DNA of 37,987 nt from an uncultured Bacteroidota bacterium (GCA_903853805.1 CAINUN010000059.1:1-37987); one strand, 5' to 3'. Shown: positions 1 through 8,651, counted from the first letter of the stretch. Notes: generated from the letters alone by a model not told the origin. Made by a program: numbers and translations.

Positions 1-1
1 C

Positions 2-544
2 ACATACCTTCAAGGTCAGAAATGTCGCCCTTGCCATGCTCCGCACAATGCTAATAATACTACAGCAGGTGCAAACTCTCCTTTGTGGGGTCACATGATG
101 TCAACTGCTTCTTACACTCCATACTCTGGATATCAAATGAATGCAACAGTGGGACAACCTGACGGAACTTCTAAAATGTGTCTTAGTTGCCATGATGGTA
201 CTGTAGCATTGGCAAACTTCCGTACTTATACTACAGGTGTTACTAAAATTGATAGTATCTCTGGTGGTGTTTCTAACTTAGGTACCAATCTAAGCAACGA
301 CCACCCTATTTCTTTTGTTTATGATGCGCTTTTAGCATCTGCTGATTCTAAATTATATGACCCAACTACTACCTCTTCTGGTATTGCTGGTGGTTCTACA
401 ATTGATGCAGACATGCTTGAGAAAACAACTCATAAAGTTCAGTGTATTTCTTGCCATGATGCACACAATGCTGCTGGTGGAAGTCACCTTTTGATTAAAG
501 CTAATACTGCAAGTGCGCTTTGCTACACTTGTCATAACAAATAG
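2..544 (+). CDS. Multiheme cytochrome c, C-terminal part (5' end outside window)
   Basis: The reading frame is open to the left edge, so the start and signal peptide lie outside the window. Four CxxCH heme c attachment motifs are visible: CRPCH (nt 23-37), CLSCH (179-193), CISCH (443-457) and CYTCH (521-535). The last two resemble the paired-CxxCH layout of small multiheme cytochromes, with a preceding NDHP motif typical of doubled-CxxCH proteins. Such proteins are exported, receive heme covalently on the periplasmic or outer face, and carry electrons. The partner redox enzyme is not visible. The first in-frame start-like codon inside the window is a TTG at 83, but CRPCH lies upstream of it in the same frame, so 83 is not the real start. 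The gene ends just before a strong terminator. Confidence 0.85.
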   Translation, partial: TYLQGQKCRPCHAPHNANNTTAGANSPLWGHMMSTASYTPYSGYQMNATVGQPDGTSKMCLSCHDGTVALANFRTYTTGVTKIDSISGGVSNLGTNLSNDHPISFVYDALLASADSKLYDPTTTSSGIAGGSTIDADMLEKTTHKVQCISCHDAHNAAGGSHLLIKANTASALCYTCHNK

Positions 545-567
545 GACTTCAATAGTTCTTTGTTAAT

Positions 568-600
568 AAAAAGAGCGGCTTTTTTAGTCGCTCTTTTTTT
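568..600 (+). terminator. Rho-independent terminator after the multiheme cytochrome
   Basis: A 10-bp stem (568-577 with 589-598, core AAGAGCG/CGCTCTT) with a T-rich loop is followed by a T tract, 24 bases after the cytochrome stop codon. Confidence 0.85.
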
Positions 601-744
601 ATGCTTTTATATCAAGGTATCCTATAGCATCCTTCTTAGCTTCTTGTTATCTTTCCTTTTACTAGAATTTGAAGTACCCTTTTGTGTAGATGTAAAATAA
701 ATTTGGGATTCACTCCCCAAAATATTCGCATCATACCATCCTTT

Positions 745-975
745 TTCCATCAGTTGCCTACTGATACTCTCAAGAGGAAAACTGAGAACTATAAGTTGTT
801 CACTGATACCTATAAATGGCACACTTTAAGCCTTCAGTTTCAAAATTTTACCCTTCAGTGCCGCACTGATGCCTTTAAGTTCCGCAAAGAAAGCCTACAG
901 TTCAGCACTTATTACCTTCAGTGCAGCACTTATTGCTTTAAGCGCTGCACTTGCCCTCATAAATGCCGCAATGAG
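745..975. repeat. Diverged 21-bp tandem array (11 units), partly palindromic
   Basis: The region can be cut into eleven consecutive 21-base units without a single indel, starting at 745, 766, 787, 808, 829, 850, 871, 892, 913, 934 and 955. The approximate consensus is ACCTTcAGTGCcGCACTtAT. Several units hold a dyad AGTGC-N-GCACT. It is perfect over 15 bp in the unit at 850 and over 11 bp in the unit at 913, and weaker in those at 745, 892, 934 and 955. A plus-strand frame is open from 673 to 1014 through all units, giving heptads such as TLQCRTD and YLQCSTY. A second plus frame (830-1063) gives heptads such as FSAALIA. No credible start or family is visible, so it is annotated as a repeat, not a gene. 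It fills most of the 545-1075 intergenic stretch; the rest shows nothing recognisable. Confidence 0.8.
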
Positions 976-1075
976 GCGTTTTTTATTCACAAAAATATTT
1001 TTTGGAAAAAATGATGTATGTATTATATCAATACTTAACTTTGAGTTATTGTCAAACTCTTAAAAAAGATAATCA

Positions 1076-1753
1076 ATGAAAATGCTTAAAATTAAACCTT
1101 CGTTGGACTTTCTTCAATTAAAAACATCCGACAAAGTAGCTAAAGGAAAAGTCATTATTAACGGCATTACCGCACAACTTGGTAAGCTTCCTAACTTGCC
1201 ACACACTGCGGCACAATTGACAACCATCAACTCCGACCTTGACGCTAAAAACCAAGCAGCGGCAAGTGGCGACCGAGTGGCAATTGCTCAAAAAATTGCA
1301 TCTGAAAAGACATGGAACACTAACTTTAGAGACACCGCCAATTATGTAAGCTATGTAGCTAATGGCGATAAAATATTAATAGAAGCTTGTGGCTTTGACC
1401 CCACAAGCGGCGAAGCAGCAGCCCCAGTTCCAGCTGAACCTGTAAATAATTTTGTGGCAAGCCCTGTGCTTCGTCAGCCGGGTATTGTTGAGCTTTCTTG
1501 CGATGGACAATCCAAGGCACACAGTAACTTTTTGTTTGCATTAGCACCTTCAAATGCTACAGTTACTCAAGATGGAAATACACTCATTCTCACCACCGCA
1601 TCGGGCGAAACTTTTTACATCGTTCCCGATACGCATCATCATGTATTGATAGAGGGTTTGGCATCGAGCGTAGTTATGAACGCTTATGCAGTGGCGTTTA
1701 ACACAGTGGGCACAGGTCCGGTGTCCGATGCTGTTCAGGTGAAACCACAGTAA
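1076..1753 (+). CDS. Small protein with a C-terminal fibronectin III-like segment
   Basis: A 225-aa protein with no signal peptide or membrane segment. The N-terminal ~105 residues look helical and alanine-rich, with the pattern LPNLP..AAQL....DLDAKNQAA.SGDR and then YVSYVANGDKILIEACGFD. The C-terminal ~90 residues (from about 130) are beta-rich and end in a G-TGPVSDAV motif like the last strand of a fibronectin III domain. From memory this matches a widespread Bacteroidota family of unknown function with the same two-part build. The gene stands alone, follows the 21-bp repeat array by about 100 bases and ends in its own terminator. Function is unknown; binding or scaffolding is only a guess. 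Confidence 0.75.
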   Translation: MKMLKIKPSLDFLQLKTSDKVAKGKVIINGITAQLGKLPNLPHTAAQLTTINSDLDAKNQAAASGDRVAIAQKIASEKTWNTNFRDTANYVSYVANGDKILIEACGFDPTSGEAAAPVPAEPVNNFVASPVLRQPGIVELSCDGQSKAHSNFLFALAPSNATVTQDGNTLILTTASGETFYIVPDTHHHVLIEGLASSVVMNAYAVAFNTVGTGPVSDAVQVKPQ

Positions 1754-1772
1754 AGAAAATTTTCTAAAAAAG

Positions 1773-1804
1773 AAAAAGCCCCGCGTCTGTGGGGCTTTAT
1801 TATT
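1773..1804 (+). terminator. Rho-independent terminator after the Fn3-like gene
   Basis: An 8-bp stem AAAGCCCC/GGGGCTTT (1775-1782 with 1791-1798) with an 8-base loop is followed by a T-rich tail, about 20 bases after the stop codon. Confidence 0.85.
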
Positions 1805-1982
1805 TTGAATGATGAAGCTTAAAACTGCTTTCTTCTTAGTTTCCAATTATTACCTGCCACTCCATTTGCTGCAACTTGTTAAAGTGTTTGCGTGATTTTG
1901 TTGCTGCGTGTTTTCGATAAACCAAAGACACAAAACAACAAAAAGACAACCGATAACAATCAACTGAAAACTGACCACTGTT

Positions 1983-2507
1983 TTAGTTATTAACCATTGG
2001 CAATTGAACCCTGCTTGCCAACCAACTATACTTTAACGGAACGAGCCACGATTCCAGTATTTCCTTTTTAGTTGTGGCAATGTTGTTGAACATCAAGGTG
2101 TCTTCATTGATAAAGCCTTTGTCGATAGCATATTGCACCTGTTCATAAGGCAACATTTCTGCTTTGCCTTTTACAAGGAGAGTAAGCGTCATTCTATCAA
2201 AAAGATTCACGTTGTATTGTTTCTCTAAGTTTTTCATTAAACGCATCATACCATCGGTGCTACATCCGCCCAACTGAGTGCTTTGTGCTTCGTCTGCCAT
2301 AACAATGATGAACTGACCAAACAACAAGTTTGCCCAACCTTTTACTCTTTCATCGTGTGAAACCCATTGAGTATAGAACTGCATCAATTGTTCGTTGACT
2401 TCTGCTTGTTCTTTTTCATTAAATGCCCTATTGCATTGGAATATCCAAACCTTTGAATGGTCTGAAAAATCTGAAGGTATCAGGTTAGCTACTTCTTGTG
2501 TAAACAT
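1983..2507 (-). CDS. Conserved Bacteroidota protein of unknown function (family often called 'ABC transporter ATPase')
   Basis: A 174-aa soluble protein with no signal peptide. Recognisable family features are an N-terminal SKVWIFQCNRAF segment, a central FIIVMADE strand followed by GGCSTDGMMR, and a C-terminal MFNNIATTKKEILESW-VPL segment. This pattern belongs to a Bacteroidota-wide family of ~150-170 aa that databases often name 'ABC transporter ATPase'. I see no Walker A, signature or Walker B motif, so that name is not supported. The single Cys followed by Ser-Thr-Asp is the most conserved-looking spot. The gene is divergent from glyA. Function unknown. Confidence 0.75.
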   Translation of the reverse strand: MFTQEVANLIPSDFSDHSKVWIFQCNRAFNEKEQAEVNEQLMQFYTQWVSHDERVKGWANLLFGQFIIVMADEAQSTQLGGCSTDGMMRLMKNLEKQYNVNLFDRMTLTLLVKGKAEMLPYEQVQYAIDKGFINEDTLMFNNIATTKKEILESWLVPLKYSWLASRVQLPMVNN

Positions 2508-2654
2508 GAAGCGAAATTAGGGCAAAGACTTCATTTACCACAAAGGCCTTAAAGTAACCTTACATTATGGTGAATACCACTTTGCTAATCACAATCAGTT
2601 TTTCCTCCGCCTCAAATACTTTACTTTGCAGCGCTTTTTAAAAAATAAATTTTC

Positions 2655-3944
2655 ATGCAAAGAGATACCGCCATTTTCAACCTTGTTCAAGAAGAATTAA
2701 CCCGTCAGCGCCGTGGTTTAGAACTCATCGCTTCCGAAAACTTCACCTCCATGCAAGTCATGGAAGCTATGGGCAATATCATGACCAATAAATATGCAGA
2801 AGGATATCCGGGTCGTAGGTATTATGGTGGTTGCGAAGTGGTGGATAAAAGCGAACAATTGGCCATCGACCGTGCTAAAGAAATCTTTGGGGTAGATTTT
2901 GCCAATGTGCAACCGCATAGTGGTGCCCAAGCCAATGCCGCAGTCATGTTGGCATGCTTGCAACCGGGCGATACTATTTTGGGGCTCGACCTCAGCATGG
3001 GCGGTCACCTCACACATGGCTCGCCAGTAAATTTCTCTGGTAAATTATATAAAGCCGTTCATTATGGTGTGGTGAAAGAAACAGGTCGTGTAGATTATGA
3101 CATGATGGAGGCACAGGCAATTGCGCACAAACCAAAGTTGTTGATTTGTGGTGCATCTGCTTATAGCCGCGATTGGGATTATGCCCGCATTCGTGCTATT
3201 GCCGATAAAGTAAATGCCTTGGTGCTTGCCGATATTTCACACCCTGCGGGATTGATAGCCAAAGGATTATTAAGCAGCCCATTCGACCATTGTCATTTTG
3301 TAACATCTACTACCCACAAAACGCTTCGTGGTCCGCGTGGGGGTATCATTTTAATGAAGACTGACTTTGAAAATCCATGGGGACAAACCGGACCTAAAGG
3401 GGAAATCCGCATGATGAGTCAATTGATTGACTTAGCTGTTTTTCCTGGGACACAAGGTGGTCCGTTGGAACATGTCATTGCTGCAAAAGCAGTGGCTTTC
3501 TTCGAAATTCTTCAAGACGAATTCCTACAATACGGCAAACAAGTTATTGCCAACGCACAAGCATTGTCGCATGCATTCTTAGAAAAAGATTACCACATTG
3601 TTTCTGGCGGAACCGACAATCATTTGTTGCTCATCGACCTTAGAAATAAAAACATCAGCGGTAAAAAAGCAGAAAACACTTTAGTAAAAGCCGACATTAC
3701 CCTCAACAAAAACATGGTGCCTTTTGATGACAAATCACCGTTCATCACCTCGGGCATTCGTGTGGGTGTTGCTGCCATGACCACAAGAGGGTTGAAAGAA
3801 ACCGACATGCCGCATATAGTGGGTTGGCTAGATAAAGTATTGATGAATCCAGACGACCAAACCTTATTGTCAAACATAAAAGGTGAAGTGAACGAATTCA
3901 TGAGTTCCTTCCCTATGTATCCTGAATGGAGCCTGAAAGGTTGA
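2655..3944 (+). CDS. glyA: Serine hydroxymethyltransferase
   Basis: A 429-aa PLP enzyme, normal length for bacterial SHMT. It interconverts serine plus tetrahydrofolate with glycine plus 5,10-methylene-tetrahydrofolate and is the main cytosolic source of one-carbon units. Visible motifs are LELIASENF (23-30), the [15 protein letters not shown] substrate loop (45-59), the cofactor Asp-His pair in LADISHPAG (191-199) and the PLP-lysine segment [14 protein letters not shown] with Schiff-base Lys222. The start codon at 2655 gives the usual short N-terminus. The next gene follows 33 bases downstream in the same direction and may be cotranscribed. A loose ATTACTTTGC-like box lies about 30 bases upstream, but it is not a clean consensus. 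Confidence 0.97.
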   Translation: MQRDTAIFNLVQEELTRQRRGLELIASENFTSMQVMEAMGNIMTNKYAEGYPGRRYYGGCEVVDKSEQLAIDRAKEIFGVDFANVQPHSGAQANAAVMLACLQPGDTILGLDLSMGGHLTHGSPVNFSGKLYKAVHYGVVKETGRVDYDMMEAQAIAHKPKLLICGASAYSRDWDYARIRAIADKVNALVLADISHPAGLIAKGLLSSPFDHCHFVTSTTHKTLRGPRGGIILMKTDFENPWGQTGPKGEIRMMSQLIDLAVFPGTQGGPLEHVIAAKAVAFFEILQDEFLQYGKQVIANAQALSHAFLEKDYHIVSGGTDNHLLLIDLRNKNISGKKAENTLVKADITLNKNMVPFDDKSPFITSGIRVGVAAMTTRGLKETDMPHIVGWLDKVLMNPDDQTLLSNIKGEVNEFMSSFPMYPEWSLKG

Positions 3945-3976
3945 TTTCTTAAAAAGAATTCTTAGTTTCATCACCC

Positions 3977-6208
3977 ATGAATTTCCGTTGGCACTGTTTA
4001 CCGGCTATACTATTGCTGTCTGTAATTTTTTGCAGCAATGAATCTTTTGCACAAAGAAAAAGAACCAAGCAAAACACCCTTTACGATGTGGACTCTTTGG
4101 AGAACCCTATTCCTTTTGTGCGTAAAGGCTGGCACGATAAGATAGATTTTGCACAACATCAAGCCGACCTCTCTGATGGGAAATTGGATAAGAGTATTCA
4201 ATACATTGGTGATAGTGTATCCACTAAATTATTCAATCAAGCCATCTTAAAAGATGTTGACCATCTTGAAGTGATGATTGAAAATCTTCAATACAAAGAA
4301 CGCCCGGATGATGAAGGCAGAGAGAAGATTCTATATCTACGTTTGTTAGGGGAACTATTGAAGAAATTCAACACTGAATCTAAGCGCGACCCTGTTTACT
4401 GGAAAAGAACGGTGACAGCTTTCAAGGAATTGGTTATAGCAGGGCAAGAAGACCGTTTGTTGAGTTATGTAATGGTGCATCCGGATATTTATACCCTTGC
4501 CAATATTTCATTGCTTGAAGGTAATAAAGAAGCCAAGGAATATTTCTACACTGAAATTGCTAGAAGAAATCCTGAGATGATGATTAAGCGTCTTGGTGAA
4601 TATTACAAAGAACCCTTTGCTTGTGAAGTCATAGCCATTGCCGCTGAAACCATTCCTAATGAAATTTATTCTTACGCATCTTCTACCAATGCTGTGTTGA
4701 GCAGTGCTGTTAGAAATTGTAATGATTCCCTTACCAAAACCATTGTAAAGATAACGGATGAATCTAAATCGCCGTTGCGTGCATTGCCCTTTTTAAGTGA
4801 TGTGTATAAAGGCAGAAAAACCATTACCGAAATAGATTCCATTACCAAAAACCAAGACCTGTTTTATCAAAACCTTGTGCAATTAAAGCTCGAAGGAGAA
4901 ACAATGGCAGGAAGCACCTACACCCAAGAACTTCAGTTTCGTGGATTGAAGTATGTGCGGGAAATCAATGATTTACACGAAGAGAAAGAAGAGGTTCGTT
5001 TTGATTGTATCAAAAACATGACACCTGAGCAACTCTACTTCATTATGGTGTATGGTCAGGATGAAATTTATACGAGTAGTTTCATAGGTTGCTTTAAGCG
5101 AATGATGATGAAAATGACTGCAGACACCTTTAATGGTACACAGCTATTTCAACGCGTTCACTACGATAAATTCCGCACGTTTATTAGGATGTGTGCTGGC
5201 TACAATACTCTCGGCAGTTTCTTACTCAACATGCCTGAAGAACAGCGCACTGCTTTGATGAAAGACTTCATCTCTAACCTTGATAAAGGAGATGACAACG
5301 AACTTGAAGATGCGGTGGATGTTGCGGATGCTTTTGGCAGCATTGAAGACAAAGCCCTTGTTTCTTTCTTGAAAAAAGAAACCGTGAACAGCTACGAACT
5401 TGCTTATAAAAACAAAAGCATGAAGGGCATGAAGATTTATGCTTTGCTCATTTCTTTGTTTAATGGCATGAAGTCGAGTGACAATATTGCTGCACTCAAA
5501 GCCCAATCGGAAGTGTTGCAATTGCCGCCAATTAACTTAGTTCCTTTTAAGAATCTTCAAGACGATTCGGGAAGGGTGTTTTCTGAGTTTTTCTTTTATG
5601 GAGATGAAGATGGCAAGTCTTCTTACGAAAACTTCTTGGGCGATTTTAAGAATGGTAAATGGAAGAAAACAGAAAACCAATATTGGGCAACGTTTACCTC
5701 AACTACGGGCAAGCCTGTCACCATTTTTGCGAGCCTTCCTTTGGCAGAACCTGACGATGAAGAAGCACAACTTAAACTCACCAATTATTTAATAGAGCAT
5801 AAAATTCAGCCGGCCATTATTGTTCATCGCGGGCATAGTTATCATCTTGTCTCTACGCTCGAGCAATTGCAGGAACATACACGCATTGTGGTGTTGGGTT
5901 CTTGTGGTGGCTACCATAATCTTGGGGCAGTGCTCGATATGTCGCCGGATGCGCATATTATTTCTACAAAGCAAACGGGAACTATGTTGATTAACGATGT
6001 GATTGTGCAAGCCATAAATAGCAGATTGCTTGAAGGACGAGATATTGAATGGATTGAATTGTGGAAAGAAATTGGCAATACGATTGACGAAAAGATTCCA
6101 CAATCGAAAGGCACTTTCCTTGATTATGTGCCACCGCATAAAAACCTTGGGGCTATTTTCATTAAGGCTTACCGAAGACTTTCGGCGAGTAATGAAACGG
6201 AGGAATAG
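3977..6208 (+). CDS. Secreted protein with a helical-repeat body and a putative caspase-like (clan CD) C-terminal domain
   Basis: A 743-aa protein with an N-terminal signal peptide (hydrophobic core 7-18, likely cut after SFAQ at 26). Residues ~30-520 are mostly helical and acidic, without a clear named repeat. From ~535 the protein becomes alpha/beta. A hydrophobic strand (PAIIV) ends in His617-Arg-Gly-His620-Ser. A short helix follows, then a second strand (IVVLG) ending in Ser-Cys643-Gly-Gly. A His-Gly/His-Ser after strand 3 and a Cys after strand 4 is the layout of the caspase/gingipain/clostripain fold. The 23-residue His-Cys spacing is shorter than in gingipain R (33), so the assignment is an inference. 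The segment after Cys643 (AHIISTKQTGTMLIND) would be the next strand and helix. There is no T9SS tail, so the protein probably stays in the periplasm. It lies 33 bases after glyA. I do not know a characterised homologue. Confidence 0.6.
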   Translation: MNFRWHCLPAILLLSVIFCSNESFAQRKRTKQNTLYDVDSLENPIPFVRKGWHDKIDFAQHQADLSDGKLDKSIQYIGDSVSTKLFNQAILKDVDHLEVMIENLQYKERPDDEGREKILYLRLLGELLKKFNTESKRDPVYWKRTVTAFKELVIAGQEDRLLSYVMVHPDIYTLANISLLEGNKEAKEYFYTEIARRNPEMMIKRLGEYYKEPFACEVIAIAAETIPNEIYSYASSTNAVLSSAVRNCNDSLTKTIVKITDESKSPLRALPFLSDVYKGRKTITEIDSITKNQDLFYQNLVQLKLEGETMAGSTYTQELQFRGLKYVREINDLHEEKEEVRFDCIKNMTPEQLYFIMVYGQDEIYTSSFIGCFKRMMMKMTADTFNGTQLFQRVHYDKFRTFIRMCAGYNTLGSFLLNMPEEQRTALMKDFISNLDKGDDNELEDAVDVADAFGSIEDKALVSFLKKETVNSYELAYKNKSMKGMKIYALLISLFNGMKSSDNIAALKAQSEVLQLPPINLVPFKNLQDDSGRVFSEFFFYGDEDGKSSYENFLGDFKNGKWKKTENQYWATFTSTTGKPVTIFASLPLAEPDDEEAQLKLTNYLIEHKIQPAIIVHRGHSYHLVSTLEQLQEHTRIVVLGSCGGYHNLGAVLDMSPDAHIISTKQTGTMLINDVIVQAINSRLLEGRDIEWIELWKEIGNTIDEKIPQSKGTFLDYVPPHKNLGAIFIKAYRRLSASNETEE

Positions 6209-6264
6209 GGGGGAGTTGTTCCTTTAATAATGAGCAAATGTGGAAATAGGGAAATGTGGAAATG

Positions 6265-6344
6265 ATTTCTTGAAACGAAGTTTGAATAAAGGGTGGTAAT
6301 GAGTTTTCTATAGACTAAGATGAGGGTTTCTCGCTTCAAGAAAT
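6265..6344. repeat. 14-bp inverted repeat with one mismatch in the intergenic region
   Basis: ATTTCTTGAAACGA at 6265-6278 is mirrored by TCGCTTCAAGAAAT at 6331-6344 (13 of 14 positions pair) across a 52-base loop. No T tract follows, so it is not a standard terminator. The 289-base gap between the secreted protein gene and fmt also holds a 12-base direct repeat AAATGTGGAAAT at 6236 and 6252. Nothing else is recognisable there. Confidence 0.5.
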
Positions 6345-6497
6345 GGACTCAAAGCGTCTTGGAACGCTATCTAATGTCAAAGGTCTTCTATTTCATCGTC
6401 ATGGATTGCCATATCCCTCGCGTGATTTTTACTATATGAATAGAAATGGGTGCTGATGCATGCCTATTTTTTTATGATTTGGGTGGTGAAGGAATAA

Positions 6498-7436
6498 CTA
6501 GAAACGATAGCCTTTTAAGAACTCAGTTACGGGCATTCTTTTCTTTCCTTCAAGCTGCAATTCATCAATGGAAATCCAACCCTCTTTTGCTGCAAAATGC
6601 AAATAGGTCTTGCCATCTGTTTCGTGGGTATTGGATGTAGGAAGCGTTGTGCTTTCGGCTACTGCATGGGCATGAAAAACCTTCATTTGCTTATTGTGAA
6701 GGGTGGTAAAAGCAGCAGGATAAGGCGATAGTCCGCGGATGTGATTGATGATTTCATGGGTCGTTTTATTCCAATCGATGCGCATATCTTCCTTAAAAAT
6801 CTTAGGGGCATGCTTTAATGTGCTTCCTTCAAAACTATCTTGTGGTCTTTCGATAATGGTGCCTTCGGCAAGTGCTTTTATTGTTTTAAGTAATAAAGCG
6901 GCACCGGCGTTCATCAATTTATCATGAACAGTTCCGGCATTGTCGTCAACGTTGATGAGCACTTTGTCTTGCAGCAAAATAGCTCCGGTATCTATTTCGT
7001 GTTTTAGCTTAAAGGTGGTGACACCGGTTTCTTTTTCACCGTTGATGATAGCCCAATTGATGGGGGCAGCACCGCGGTATTGAGGCAAAAGAGAAGCATG
7101 TACATTGATGGTGCCTAAAGGGGGCATATTCCAAACCACCTCGGGCAACATGCGAAAAGCCACCACTACTTGTAGGTCGGCATTGAGTGATTGAAGTTGT
7201 GCTATGAACTCAGGCGCTTTCAGTTTTTCGGGTTGTAAAACAGGAATGTTCTTTTTAATGGCATATTGTTTCACAGCACTTTCATGGAGGTGCATGCCTC
7301 TACCGGCGGGCTTATCGGGCGCAGTGACTACGGCAACTACTTGGGCGCCGTTTTCTACCAAAGCGTTTAAACTAGCCACTGCAAAATCGGGTGTACCAAG
7401 AAAAACAATCCTTAATTCTTCAAACTTCTTTATCAT
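6498..7436 (-). CDS. fmt: Methionyl-tRNA formyltransferase
   Basis: A 312-aa protein, usual length. It transfers a formyl group from 10-formyl-tetrahydrofolate to the methionine on initiator tRNA, so it uses the one-carbon pool that glyA feeds. The N-terminal formyltransferase fold starts RIVFLGTPDFAVASL (residues 9-23). The family signature SLLPQYRGAAPINWAIINGE is present near residue 110, containing the catalytic Asn-His-Asp framework (NVHAS just before it and the later HEIDTGAILLQ). The C-terminal OB-like domain includes GLSPYPAAFT. The ATG at 7436 places a TAGCTTTG box about 30 bases upstream. It is divergent from the ECF sigma gene. Confidence 0.96.
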   Translation of the reverse strand: MIKKFEELRIVFLGTPDFAVASLNALVENGAQVVAVVTAPDKPAGRGMHLHESAVKQYAIKKNIPVLQPEKLKAPEFIAQLQSLNADLQVVVAFRMLPEVVWNMPPLGTINVHASLLPQYRGAAPINWAIINGEKETGVTTFKLKHEIDTGAILLQDKVLINVDDNAGTVHDKLMNAGAALLLKTIKALAEGTIIERPQDSFEGSTLKHAPKIFKEDMRIDWNKTTHEIINHIRGLSPYPAAFTTLHNKQMKVFHAHAVAESTTLPTSNTHETDGKTYLHFAAKEGWISIDELQLEGKKRMPVTEFLKGYRF

Positions 7437-7466
7437 GCTTAACTTTCAATTCGGTTACTTAAAGGG

Positions 7467-7474
7467 CAAAGCTA
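7467..7474 (-). promoter_or_regulatory. Bacteroidota -7 box (TAGCTTTG) upstream of fmt
   Basis: On the minus strand the 8 bases read TAGCTTTG, an exact match to the Bacteroidota TAnnTTTG consensus, 30 bases before the fmt ATG. No TTTG is found 19-21 bases further upstream, so the -33 element is weak or absent. Confidence 0.5.
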
Positions 7475-7533
7475 AACAGGAAACGTTTTTGATGCTTAAA
7501 CTACTTTGAAAAATACAAGTCGAAAGTGAACTG

Positions 7534-8100
7534 ATGGATATCCAAACCAAAATGATTGATGATGCTGCAATTGTTTTCGCTTTCAAAAATGAAGGCAGAA
7601 AAGAAGAAGCGTTTACACAATTGGTGAAGAAATATCAGGAGCGATTGTATTGGCATATAAGAAGAATGGTTGTAGTGCATGAGGATGCCGATGATGTGTT
7701 GCAAAATGTGTTTATTAAAGTGTGGCGACACCTTGATAATTTTAAAGAAGAATCGGGGCTTTATACATGGCTTTATCGAATTGCCACCAACGAAACCATG
7801 ACTTGGCTTGAGCTACAAAAAAAGCGCATGTCCATTTCATTAAGCGATGAAGAAAGTCCGGTTGTCGAAAAATTGGTAGCACAAAAAGACTTTGATGCGC
7901 ATAAAATTGAGTGGAAATTGCAGCAAGCCATGCAGCGGTTGCCTGAGAAACAACGCATCGTTTTCAACTTGAGGTACTATGACGAAATGCCTTACGAACA
8001 GATGTCGGAAGTGTTGGGAACATCGGTAGGCGCCTTAAAAGCCTCTTATCATTTTGCAGTGAAAAAAGTGGAAAACTTCATCTTAAACCATGCTTTATAA
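7534..8100 (+). CDS. ECF-type RNA polymerase sigma factor
   Basis: A 188-aa sigma-70 family protein with only regions 2 and 4, the ECF plan. Region 2 includes the DADDVLQNVFIKVWRHLDNF core helix that binds RNA polymerase and the -10 element (about 52-71), followed by WLYRIATNE. Region 4 includes LPEKQRIVFNLRYYDEMPYEQMSEVLG and the helix-turn-helix that reads the -35 element (about 133-180). The next two genes encode a one-TM protein and a secreted protein, spaced 17 bases apart. This suggests a three-gene sigma/anti-sigma/sensor unit in which the sigma factor is held at the membrane until a periplasmic signal frees it. The regulon is unknown. Confidence 0.93.
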   Translation: MDIQTKMIDDAAIVFAFKNEGRKEEAFTQLVKKYQERLYWHIRRMVVVHEDADDVLQNVFIKVWRHLDNFKEESGLYTWLYRIATNETMTWLELQKKRMSISLSDEESPVVEKLVAQKDFDAHKIEWKLQQAMQRLPEKQRIVFNLRYYDEMPYEQMSEVLGTSVGALKASYHFAVKKVENFILNHAL

Positions 8101-8117
8101 AACAAGTCTATTGATTA

Positions 8118-8651
8118 ATGACAAAAGGAAATGACATACAAGTTGAATTGAAGGAAATGAACAGCAAGTTGGCACAACTTCCTAAAGAAATGCCATTTGA
8201 TGTGCCGGACAATTACTTTAATGCTGTCACTGATAATATTGTTGAGATGGTGTTGGCAAATGATTTTATTGAACAACAAAGCGCCAACCCCTATACCGTA
8301 CCTGAACAATACTTCAGTGCATTTCCACAGAAAATAAATCAGAAAATAAAAGAGGAAACCACCGTAACCCCTACCCTATTCTCGCTCTATCCATTATTAA
8401 GACCCATGCAAGTTGCTGCTGCAATTTTGATTATTATCATTGGTGGATTTAGTTTTTTGCATGTTCCCAAAAATTCTATTTCCTTTCAGCAGCAATTGAA
8501 AAACATACCTGATGAAGTGGTGAGAGAATATGTGGCACAAAATGATGATGAAAACCTTAACAATAATTTTTCTATTAACTCAACTTATTCATTCAACAAA
8601 CTAAGCGAAGAAGAAATCACTCAATTCCTTGAAGAACAAGGATGGCAATAA
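8118..8651 (+). CDS. Single-TM protein, probable anti-sigma factor
   Basis: A 177-aa protein with one hydrophobic segment (about 97-114). The cytoplasmic N-terminal part holds an internal duplication: VPDNYF at 29-34 and VPEQYF at 61-66, each followed by a short amphipathic helix. The C-terminal part (~115-177) would face the periplasm. It lacks a zinc-binding HxxxCxxC motif, so it is not a ZAS-type anti-sigma factor. The role is inferred from its place directly after the ECF sigma gene and its membrane layout; the VPxxYF motif is also what I recall from unannotated Bacteroidota proteins in this position. Confidence 0.7.
   Translation: MTKGNDIQVELKEMNSKLAQLPKEMPFDVPDNYFNAVTDNIVEMVLANDFIEQQSANPYTVPEQYFSAFPQKINQKIKEETTVTPTLFSLYPLLRPMQVAAAILIIIIGGFSFLHVPKNSISFQQQLKNIPDEVVREYVAQNDDENLNNNFSINSTYSFNKLSEEEITQFLEEQGWQ

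Noticed and set aside
745-975. CRISPR array
   Set aside because: The units are contiguous with no spacers, diverge strongly from each other, and no cas gene is present.
673-1063. Two overlapping plus-strand frames over the repeat array as genes
   Set aside because: Both are products of the 21-bp repetition, start from weak codons and match no family I recognise. Reported as a repeat and a finding instead.
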